Below, one piece after another: positions 7,275 through 13,589 of a DNA stretch of 14,996 bases (positions are counted from its first letter, which is position 1; each line of letters begins with the position of its first letter). The position numbers were made by a program, and so were the translations under genes. The notes under the pieces were generated by a model. The model had not been told where the DNA came from. It did not search any database and saw nothing but the letters and a program-made list of their open reading frames with translations. Origin of the DNA: CAYSYY01 sp964576115 [NCBI: uncultured Gemmatimonadota bacterium] (GTDB lineage: Bacteria > Blakebacterota > Blakebacteria > Blakebacterales); assembly GCA_964576115.1 (NCBI GenBank), contig CAZNUA010000068.1, positions 1-14,996 of the forward strand, in the 5' to 3' direction.

Positions 7275-7625
7275 ATGGCCGGCATCAACGTCAGACGACT
7301 CTACGGCACTCTCGATCTGCTCATCCTCAAGACCCTCAATGTCGGCGGCCCGCAGCATGGAGCGGCGATCGCCGATGCCATTCTGGCTGCCTCGGGGGGG
7401 ACGATCCAGATCGAAGAAGGTGCCCTGTACCCCGCCCTGCACCGCCTGCAGCACGGCGGTCTGATCGAGGGTGAGTGGCGGACCTCGACCAAGAAGTACC
7501 GGGCCAAGTTCTACACCCTGACGCCGAAGGGGAAAAACGAACTCATCCGGGCCTTGAAGGAATGGCGCGATCACACCGAGGCTCTCGGACGGGTCTTCGA
7601 GATCGGCTGGGAGGGTGTCTCGTGA
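7275..7625 (+). CDS. PadR-family transcriptional repressor
   Basis: A 116-residue PadR regulator, the usual length for the short PadR subfamily. Residues about 9-40 form the first helices of the winged helix (LYGTLDLLILKTL); the recognition region is EEGALYPALHRLQHGGLIEG at 47-66; the wing is RAKFYTLTPKGKNEL at 76-90; and a C-terminal dimerisation helix spans about 88-112. The ATG at 7275 is preferred over a TTG at 7206 because GAGG (7265-7268) sits 6 bases before it and the PadR domain starts at once. Its TGA overlaps the GTG of the permease (GTGA, 7622-7625). PadR genes coupled like this to ADOP permeases are a recurrent pair in Acidobacteriota and relatives, where PadR probably represses the permease until an effector binds. 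The effector is not evident. Confidence 0.93.
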   Translation: MAGINVRRLYGTLDLLILKTLNVGGPQHGAAIADAILAASGGTIQIEEGALYPALHRLQHGGLIEGEWRTSTKKYRAKFYTLTPKGKNELIRALKEWRDHTEALGRVFEIGWEGVS

Positions 7626-10393
7626 ACCGACCTGACGATACCCGCCAGCCCGACGATATACGCCAGTCCGACGATGCCCGCCGGTCCGACGACTCCCGGC
7701 GCATCTTCCGGCGCGAGGACACCCCCGCCCAGGTCGACCGGAATGTCGCCGAAGAGATCGAATTCCACCTGGCCTGGCGCAAAGAGCAGCTCATGGCGCG
7801 GGGCCTGAGCGAAGCCGAGGCCGAGCGTGAAGCCCGGCGGCGCTTCGGCGATGCCGATGACGTCGGCGGGCAGCTCCGGCGCAGCGGCCGGCGCGCCGTG
7901 CGTCGCCGGCACACAGGTGAGGCCCTGGCCGATCTGGGGCGCGATATCGCCACCGCCGGCCGACGGCTGCTGCGCGCGCCCGGTTTCACCGCCGCCGTGA
8001 TCCTCTCCCTGGCCCTGGGGATCGGTCTGAACGCGACCATATTCAGCTTCGTCAACGCGATCCTGCTGAGGCCCCTGCCGGTGTCCGATTCCGATCGCCT
8101 CTGCTCGGTTCACACCGAGAACCGGGGAGCGGTCGCCTCGGTCTCTCTGGGACAGGTCTCCTGGCCCGACTATCGCGACCTGAAGGAAATGAACACCTGC
8201 TTCACCTCACTGGCCGCTCACGCTTACTCCCCGGTCGCCCTGACGACCGACGCGACAGCAGAACCGGGTGCCGGGGTGCTCCTGGCCCAGATGATTTCGG
8301 ACGATTTCTTCGCCACCCTGGGAATCGAGATGGCCCTCGGGCGGGACTTCCTGCCCGCCGAGAACGTCACCCCCGGCATGAATCCGGTCGCGATCATGAG
8401 TTATGACCTCTGGCAGGACCGGTTCGACGGCGCCCCCGATGTGATCGGACGCACCATCCACCTCAACGGCCGTCCCTTTACGGTGGTGGGTGTGGTGCCG
8501 GAAGAGTTCACTGGTTTGAGCGTGCTGCTGCAGCCGGCCCTGTGGACCCCGCTCATGATGGTGGGCGAGATTTTTCCCTACCGGGTGAATTTCGAGGGTC
8601 GGGTCGATCCCTGGCTCTCACTGATCGGTCGGCTCAGTGACGGGACAACCCCCGGGCAGGCTCAGGTCGAACTCGATCGGGTCGGCGCCGTCCTGGCCGA
8701 AACCTGGCCCGACCTGAATACCCACAAACGCTTCATCGCCCTGCCGGCCGAACGTACCCGTCTCAACCACATCCAGACGACCGATCGGGCCGCACAGCTC
8801 AGCGGTCTGCTGATGGCGATGGTCATCCTGGTGCTCGGGATAGCCGCCTTCAACGCCGCCAACCTGCATCTGGCCGACGCCGTCCGGCGGCGGACCGAGA
8901 TGGCGGTGCGCTCCTCCCTCGGCGCCACCCGCGGCCGGGTCGTCCGCAACCTGCTCCTAGAGAGTTTCCTGCCGGCCCTGGCGGCCGGCTGCCTCGGGCT
9001 CCTCTTCGCTCTCTGGGCCTCCCGGGTCCTCTGGTCGCTGCAGCCCCCGATTGAGGTGCCGCTCGCAATCGACCTGGCTCCCGATGTCCGCATCGTCGGT
9101 TTCACCCTCCTGCTGACGATCACGGCGGGTCTTGTCTTCGGTCTGGCGCCGGCCCTGACCGTTTTCGGTCGCCGTTCTTTCGACCGGCTCCGGGTCCAGA
9201 CCTCCCCCCTGGCCCGCACCCGGGGCACCGCCCGTCTGCAGCGGGTTCTGGTGGCCGGCCAGGTCGCGGTCTCGCTTCTGCTCCTCTCGGTCACCGGGCT
9301 CTTCGCCCGGAGCCTGCAGAACACCCTGGCGGTGGAATCGGGGTTTGAGCTCGAACGCGGACTCGTCCTGGAGGTGAACCTGGGTCTGGGCGAGTATTCC
9401 GAATCAACCGGCCGGGCGTATTACCGGGATATCGAGGAGGGGTTGACGGCTATCCCCGGTGTGAGAGGGGTGGCGGTGGCCGCCGCCCTGCCGCTGGGGC
9501 AGTCGCACGGCCATCACCATGTCGCCATCGAAGGCTACGAGCAGGGTCCTGACGAATACATGGTCTTCAAACGGAACATGATCAGCGGCGGCTACCTCGA
9601 GACGATGGGAATCGAGGTCGTCTCGGGGCGGGGGATCGACGAACGCGACCGGGCCGACACCCTGCCGGTGGCGGTCGTCAACGAGACCATGGCCGGGCGC
9701 TACTGGGCCGACGGCGATCCGGTCGGGCGTACGATCCGGGCCGATCTCGGGGTGGCCCGCACGGTCGTGGGGGTGATCGCCGACGGGAAATATTCGACCC
9801 TGAATGACGATCCCGAACCCTACCTCTGCATTCCCCTGAGTCAGGCTCCCTGGGTGCAGCGGCGCTTCGCGGTCGCGGCTGTCGAGGGCGACCCCGCCGC
9901 CGTCGCCGACCGGGTGCAGGCTGTGACGGCCGACCTCGATCCCGCCCTGCCGGTGCCGATAACGACCCTGTCCGAGTACCTCTCGCTCTCAACCGGCGCT
10001 CAGGCCTTCCCGCTCTACATGATCGGCTCCTTCACCCTGCTGGCTCTCGTGCTGACCCTGATCGGCATATACGGTGTGTCGGCCCGCACGGTCAGCCAGC
10101 GCACCCGGGAGTTCGGCCTGCGTGCCGCCCTGGGAGCGGGGCACGGGATGATCGTGCGTGAGGTTCTCCGGCAGGGACTGCGGACGACCCTGGCCGGTCT
10201 CGTTCTCGGGATCGCGGCTTCGATCGCAGCCGGACAGATCCTGCAGGCCTCCCTGTTCGGGGTCACCGGTCTCGATCCGGTCCTGCTCGTCCTCCTGCCC
10301 CTGGCGATCCTGCTGCTGACCGGGCTGGCCGCGGTGATCCCGGCCCGCTGGGCCGTCCGGGTCGATCCGGTCGACGCCCTGAGGGTGGAGTAG
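7622..10393 (+). CDS. ADOP-family ABC transporter permease (MacB/FtsX-like, duplicated)
   Basis: A 923-residue inner-membrane permease of the acidobacterial duplicated orphan permease type, with two MacB-PCD/FtsX halves in one chain. A cytoplasmic prefix with EEIEFHL, a GLSEAEAEREARRRFGD-type helix (61-77) and the first membrane segment (about 121-147) are followed by a periplasmic MacB domain (about 150-390), membrane segments near 398-420, 448-470, 491-513 and 539-562, a second periplasmic domain, and segments near 799-821, 852-874 and 885-908. The FtsX motif RTEMAVRSSLGATRG recurs as RTREFGLRAALGAGHG in the second half. GTG 7622 has GGAGGG 6 bases upstream and overlaps padR; longer in-frame starts lie inside padR. 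There is no Walker ATP-binding motif and no ATPase gene nearby, so its energy source is unlinked. The substrate is unknown. The first 27 codons contain a four-copy repeat. Confidence 0.93.
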   Translation: MNRPDDTRQPDDIRQSDDARRSDDSRRIFRREDTPAQVDRNVAEEIEFHLAWRKEQLMARGLSEAEAEREARRRFGDADDVGGQLRRSGRRAVRRRHTGEALADLGRDIATAGRRLLRAPGFTAAVILSLALGIGLNATIFSFVNAILLRPLPVSDSDRLCSVHTENRGAVASVSLGQVSWPDYRDLKEMNTCFTSLAAHAYSPVALTTDATAEPGAGVLLAQMISDDFFATLGIEMALGRDFLPAENVTPGMNPVAIMSYDLWQDRFDGAPDVIGRTIHLNGRPFTVVGVVPEEFTGLSVLLQPALWTPLMMVGEIFPYRVNFEGRVDPWLSLIGRLSDGTTPGQAQVELDRVGAVLAETWPDLNTHKRFIALPAERTRLNHIQTTDRAAQLSGLLMAMVILVLGIAAFNAANLHLADAVRRRTEMAVRSSLGATRGRVVRNLLLESFLPALAAGCLGLLFALWASRVLWSLQPPIEVPLAIDLAPDVRIVGFTLLLTITAGLVFGLAPALTVFGRRSFDRLRVQTSPLARTRGTARLQRVLVAGQVAVSLLLLSVTGLFARSLQNTLAVESGFELERGLVLEVNLGLGEYSESTGRAYYRDIEEGLTAIPGVRGVAVAAALPLGQSHGHHHVAIEGYEQGPDEYMVFKRNMISGGYLETMGIEVVSGRGIDERDRADTLPVAVVNETMAGRYWADGDPVGRTIRADLGVARTVVGVIADGKYSTLNDDPEPYLCIPLSQAPWVQRRFAVAAVEGDPAAVADRVQAVTADLDPALPVPITTLSEYLSLSTGAQAFPLYMIGSFTLLALVLTLIGIYGVSARTVSQRTREFGLRAALGAGHGMIVREVLRQGLRTTLAGLVLGIAASIAAGQILQASLFGVTGLDPVLLVLLPLAILLLTGLAAVIPARWAVRVDPVDALRVE
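7631..7702 (+). repeat. Four tandem 18-base coding repeats at the permease N terminus
   Basis: Codons 4-27 of the permease are four degenerate 18-base units (7631-7648, 7649-7666, 7667-7684, 7685-7702) encoding PDDTRQ, PDDIRQ, SDDARR and SDDSRR. Units share the CCGACGA core and a terminal CGCC-G/A-G-like end. This charged tail lies before the conserved ADOP prefix. Slipped-strand expansion is the likely origin, and copy number may vary between strains. Confidence 0.85.
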
Positions 10394-10439
10394 GGGGTCG
10401 GTTCCGGGTTACACTTGGGCTGGAGAGCAGAGGCCGGAG

Positions 10440-10946
10440 ATGACTGAGAAGACACCGGACGAAGAAGTGACATTCACCCCGATCGGGATCATCCATTCCC
10501 CTTTTTCGGAACCGCACGGCACCCCGATCCAGCCCACCGGCGGCCGGGGTGTGGAGGGAACGGTCGAGATCTATCCGGAGTTCGCCGCAGGTCTGAAAGA
10601 TCTCGATGGTTTCTCGCACCTCATTCTCCTCTTTCACTTCCATCTTTCCTCTTCGGGCGAGCTGCAATGTGTGCCCTATATGGACGACACCCGGCGGGGG
10701 GTCTTCGCGACCCGCTCGCCGCGCCGGCCCAATCCGATCGGCCTCTCGGTGGTGCGCCTGATCAGTATCGAGGACACCATTCTGCACGTGCGTGATCTGG
10801 ATATCGTCGACGGCACTCCCCTGCTCGATATCAAACCCTACGTGCCGCCTTTCGACGAGCAGGAAGAGGTGCGGATCGGCTGGCTGGCGAGCCGGGCCGA
10901 CCTGGTCGACCGGACCCGCGACGACGGGCGGTTCGCCCGGCAGTGA
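10440..10946 (+). CDS. trmO: TrmO-like tRNA (m6t6A37) methyltransferase
   Basis: A 168-residue UPF0066/TsaA (YaeB) family protein. TrmO uses S-adenosylmethionine to methylate N6 of t6A at position 37 of threonine tRNAs, tuning decoding of ACY codons in the cytoplasm. The fold begins with FTPIGIIHSPF (12-22), continues through GFSHLILLFHFH (57-68), and carries the diagnostic GVFATRSPRRPNPIGLS (87-103) that forms the SAM site, then GTPLLDIKPYVP (125-136). It is the short form; E. coli TrmO has an additional C-terminal domain absent here, as in many archaeal and bacterial homologues. The ATG at 10440 follows AGAGG (10429-10433) by 6 bases. It stands 46 bases after the permease with no terminator between, so read-through is possible. 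Family assignment is firm; tRNA specificity is by homology. Confidence 0.92.
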   Translation: MTEKTPDEEVTFTPIGIIHSPFSEPHGTPIQPTGGRGVEGTVEIYPEFAAGLKDLDGFSHLILLFHFHLSSSGELQCVPYMDDTRRGVFATRSPRRPNPIGLSVVRLISIEDTILHVRDLDIVDGTPLLDIKPYVPPFDEQEEVRIGWLASRADLVDRTRDDGRFARQ

Positions 10947-10975
10947 TTGGATTCGTGCGATAGCCGCGGTCCGAT

Positions 10976-11007
10976 TTTGCGTATCAGAAGTGTCCCCTGC
11001 ACGCAAA
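10976..11007. promoter_or_regulatory. Inverted repeat in the leader of the yccF-like gene
   Basis: TTTGCGT (10976-10982) and ACGCAAA (11001-11007) are perfect 7-base arms around 18 bases. The 3' arm overlaps the first bases of the AAGGAG Shine-Dalgarno at 11006-11011. It could be an operator or an RNA stem affecting translation of the next gene. Nothing else supports either role. Confidence 0.3.
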
Positions 11008-11018
11008 GGAGCGACGGC

Positions 11019-11387
11019 GTGTCTCTTCTGGGCAACATCATCTGGCTCGTCTTCGGCGGCCTCTTCACCGGTCTGGGGTACATCATCGGCGGCGGGCTGC
11101 TCTGCCTGACCGTCATCGGGATCCCCTTCGGGCTGCAGAGCATCAAGCTGGGGATCGCCAACTTTACTCCCTTCGGTCGGGAACTCGTCACCCTGCCGCA
11201 CGGGAACAGTCCCCTGCGGCTGATCTTCAACCTCATCTGGATCGTTCTCTTCGGCTGGGAGATCGCTCTGCTGCACATCTTCCACGCCTTCATCCTGACC
11301 CTGACCGTGGTCGGGATCCCCTTTGCCGTGCAGCATCTCAAACTGCTGCCCATGGCCGCCTTCCCCTTCGGCCGCGACCTGCGCTGA
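11019..11387 (+). CDS. YccF-domain inner-membrane protein
   Basis: A 122-residue membrane protein made of two YccF (DUF307) repeats. The first copy spans 5-54 (NIIWLVFGG, then CLTVIGIPFGLQSIKL and PFGREL) and the second 69-120 (IFNLIWIVLFGW, then TLTVVGIPFAVQHLKL and PFGRDL), so the halves are recognisable duplicates. Each carries hydrophobic segments (about 6-28 and 70-98, with a shorter one near 29-44) expected to be membrane-inserted or re-entrant. The start is GTG 11019, placed by AAGGAG (11006-11011) 7 bases upstream and by the domain starting immediately; an upstream frame back to 10947 adds residues unlike the family. E. coli YccF has no firm biochemical role, so the function is unknown. 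It is convergent with the five-repeat lipoprotein, 28 bases apart. Confidence 0.88.
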   Translation: MSLLGNIIWLVFGGLFTGLGYIIGGGLLCLTVIGIPFGLQSIKLGIANFTPFGRELVTLPHGNSPLRLIFNLIWIVLFGWEIALLHIFHAFILTLTVVGIPFAVQHLKLLPMAAFPFGRDLR

Positions 11388-11395
11388 CGAGGGGT

Positions 11396-11411
11396 GGCCG
11401 GGACGCCGGCC
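11396..11411. terminator. Probable bidirectional terminator hairpin
   Basis: GGCCGG (11396-11401), tetraloop GACG, CCGGCC (11406-11411): a perfect 6-base GC stem centred in the 28-base gap between the convergent YccF and lipoprotein genes. No long U tract follows on either side, so termination strength is uncertain, but the location is exactly where a shared terminator is expected. Confidence 0.5.
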
Positions 11412-11415
11412 TGCT

Positions 11416-13398
11416 TCAGGCGCCTTTGCCCAGGGTGATCACCACCACCGCCTGTTCGCTACTGCCGTCGGAGGTGAAATCCCACTCGCTGTTCCGATCG
11501 GTGAGGATCAGGGTCGAGGCATCGGGATGGGTATAGGTGAATGCGGTGTATTCACTGTCCGAGTCGGTCCGGATGATGAGCACGTCCCCGACGATTTCAG
11601 CCGTACCGGTGTCCTCCTCCGGAGTGCCGGCTCCCGGCTCGGTCAGGGAGAAGCTGAAGGTGCCGACGCTGTTCACGACGAGACTGAAACTGCCCCCGTC
11701 GGCGATCATGTCGCTGGATTGATCCGGATTACCAACCTCGGAGTAGACCATGGCCGAGGCCGTCCACGTACCGGCCAGCTCGGCAAAGGTGGCGGGGGTG
11801 ACCGGATCGAGCTTGAGTTCGAGCCAGGCGGCATCCTCGGTCCCGTCGGGTTCGAAGTCGTACTCGGCGCCGAGGACGTTGGGTACCAGCTGGCCCTGCT
11901 GGTTCTGGCCGAAGATGACGTACTCGGGTTCCGAGGCCAGCGCCGGGGTGAAAGCCAGAAGCCCCCCGACGAAGGCGATCGTGCCCGTTTCCCGCTCGTA
12001 AGGCTCGGCGGGGAAAGTCTGGACCAGGTCGTAGTCGCCCCCCGAATCAATCGCCAGGGTCAGCGATTCGGTGCCTGCCACATCCACGACCTGAGAGGGA
12101 TTCGAACAGCGGTTGTACTCGATCTCCAGGGCCTGCCAGGCGCCGGCGATGCTCGCGATCGACCAGCTCACCCCCTGCAGGAAGATCTCGACCCGGGCCG
12201 GTTCGGGGGCAGCGCCGCCGCCGAACAACCAGGTCTCGTTATTGCCGTCGATCTTGAGTTCGCTCCCGTTATAGGTGTAGTGATATACCCGTTTTTCGCC
12301 CCCCTCGTCGCTGGTCATCACCAGCAGGTCGGCCACGAGATCGAGCGTGCCGGTATCTTCGGCGGTCACGGTTCCTTCGACGATGGTGACCGTCTCGTAG
12401 CTCAGATCCATGTCGACCCCAAGCGTATGAAGGGTCATGGGACCGATCAGGTTCTCCATCGGGCAGGATCCCGACAGGCCGGTGTAGACGAAATCGCCCG
12501 AGACCCACTGGTTGGCCAGGTACTCCAGGTCGAGTTCGTCGGTCCGCTCGAGTTCGATATGGTACACGGCCCGTTCATCGATATTGTCGAAGTTGAAATC
12601 CCACCACACGTACGGGCGCATCAGGGAGAGAATCCCGTCGGAGTAGGTGAAAGCGGCGGACCAGTCGCTGCCGGGAGAATCGAGATCGAACCGCAGCGAA
12701 TCCCCCTCGATGGCGATGGTCCCCTGCACGATCTCGGGCTCGGTGGCGGCGAAGGCGGTTATGACCGTCAGGTGACCGGCGGGAGTCAGCTCGAGGGCGA
12801 AGAACCCCCACTGCGCGATCTGATCGTTCTGCCAGGAGTAATCGCCGTCGGGGGTGATGTTGAACGACGTGGCCGTCCACGATCCGGCCAGCTGACCCAG
12901 GTCGACCCCGCTGCTCGATTCGACCCGTTCGAAGGTCAGAACCCCGGTGGCCGGCTCCTCGGTACCGTCATCGTTGAAATCGTATTCCTCCTGCGATTCG
13001 CTCAGGGTGAGGGTGTTCCCCGAAAGGGTGTAGAGGAATCCGTACGTCGCTTCGTCGCCCTCGCTCGTGATCCACAACGTGTCGCCCGAGACCGAAACCG
13101 TCCCGGTATCGATCGAGGGAGATTCCCCCTGTTCCGTCTCGTAGTACGTGAAGCCTCCCTCGCTGGTGATCGAGATCGAGATCGACAGACCACCGGCGAT
13201 GAGGTCGACACTCTGGGAGTCATCGGCTTGGCTGGTCAGGACGTACTGGGTGCAGCTCCAGCTGCCGACCAGTTTGTCGAGTGGGTTGTCGTTCTTGTCG
13301 TCACCTCCGCCGGTCAGATCGGCAATGGCGTCACAGCCGCCGACGAAGACGACGATAAGCAGGAGCAGAACCGGAATCCGTATTCGTCCGTTCGCCAT
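11416..13398 (-). CDS. Lipoprotein of five tandem lipocalin-like beta repeats
   Basis: A 660-residue predicted lipoprotein with a signal (PVLLLLIVVFVGGC, lipidated Cys22) and a short acidic linker, then five repeats of about 120 residues starting near 42, 169, 293, 416 and 540. Each starts with an (L/I)(A/V)GxW-like motif (LVGSW, LAGSW, LANQW, IAGAW, LAGTW), continues as alternating strands with a GTV/GTI strand followed by a GD-L or GG-L turn, and ends with an aromatic-Asp-Phe plus acidic loop: YDFNDDGTEE (139-148), WDFNFDNIDE (266-275), YDFEPDGTED (513-522), WDFTSDGSSE (639-648). The third unit has lost it (WLFGGGAAPE, 390-399). Opening GxW and beta pattern recall lipocalin-like domains; the acidic loop resembles DxDxDG calcium loops. 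The ATG at 13398 is preferred over GTG 13407 because GAGGGG precedes it by 8 bases. It lies 191 bases downstream of the DUF5916 gene. Ligand unknown. Confidence 0.78.
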   Translation of the reverse strand: MANGRIRIPVLLLLIVVFVGGCDAIADLTGGGDDKNDNPLDKLVGSWSCTQYVLTSQADDSQSVDLIAGGLSISISITSEGGFTYYETEQGESPSIDTGTVSVSGDTLWITSEGDEATYGFLYTLSGNTLTLSESQEEYDFNDDGTEEPATGVLTFERVESSSGVDLGQLAGSWTATSFNITPDGDYSWQNDQIAQWGFFALELTPAGHLTVITAFAATEPEIVQGTIAIEGDSLRFDLDSPGSDWSAAFTYSDGILSLMRPYVWWDFNFDNIDERAVYHIELERTDELDLEYLANQWVSGDFVYTGLSGSCPMENLIGPMTLHTLGVDMDLSYETVTIVEGTVTAEDTGTLDLVADLLVMTSDEGGEKRVYHYTYNGSELKIDGNNETWLFGGGAAPEPARVEIFLQGVSWSIASIAGAWQALEIEYNRCSNPSQVVDVAGTESLTLAIDSGGDYDLVQTFPAEPYERETGTIAFVGGLLAFTPALASEPEYVIFGQNQQGQLVPNVLGAEYDFEPDGTEDAAWLELKLDPVTPATFAELAGTWTASAMVYSEVGNPDQSSDMIADGGSFSLVVNSVGTFSFSLTEPGAGTPEEDTGTAEIVGDVLIIRTDSDSEYTAFTYTHPDASTLILTDRNSEWDFTSDGSSEQAVVVITLGKGA

Positions 13399-13589
13399 GA
13401 GAGGCACCCCTCGACTTGTCGCGACCCTGTTGGTTTCTCTTCAAACGCGGATATCGGCAAAGATTCTGAACCCGATCGGAACCGGATTCAAGACGGGAAT
13501 CACCTTCCGGCCGGTCGCACGTATACAGAAGGTCATGACGTCGCCCCCGCACCGGTCGGGCGCGGGTACGGGGTCGACGTCGGGGGGGA
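13399..13589 (-). other. Intergenic gap between DUF5916 gene and five-repeat lipoprotein gene
   Basis: This 191-base gap is long enough for a promoter, so the lipoprotein may be transcribed separately. CCCGC (13546-13550) and GCGGG (13562-13566) could form a stem just after the DUF5916 stop, but there is no U tract. No consensus -35/-10 pair stands out, and no small gene is supported. Confidence 0.4.

Noticed and set aside
7475-7621. N-terminal extension of the ADOP permease back to 7475
   Set aside because: It lies wholly inside padR in another frame, lacks a ribosome binding site at its ATG, and the GTG at 7622 has GGAGGG at ideal spacing.
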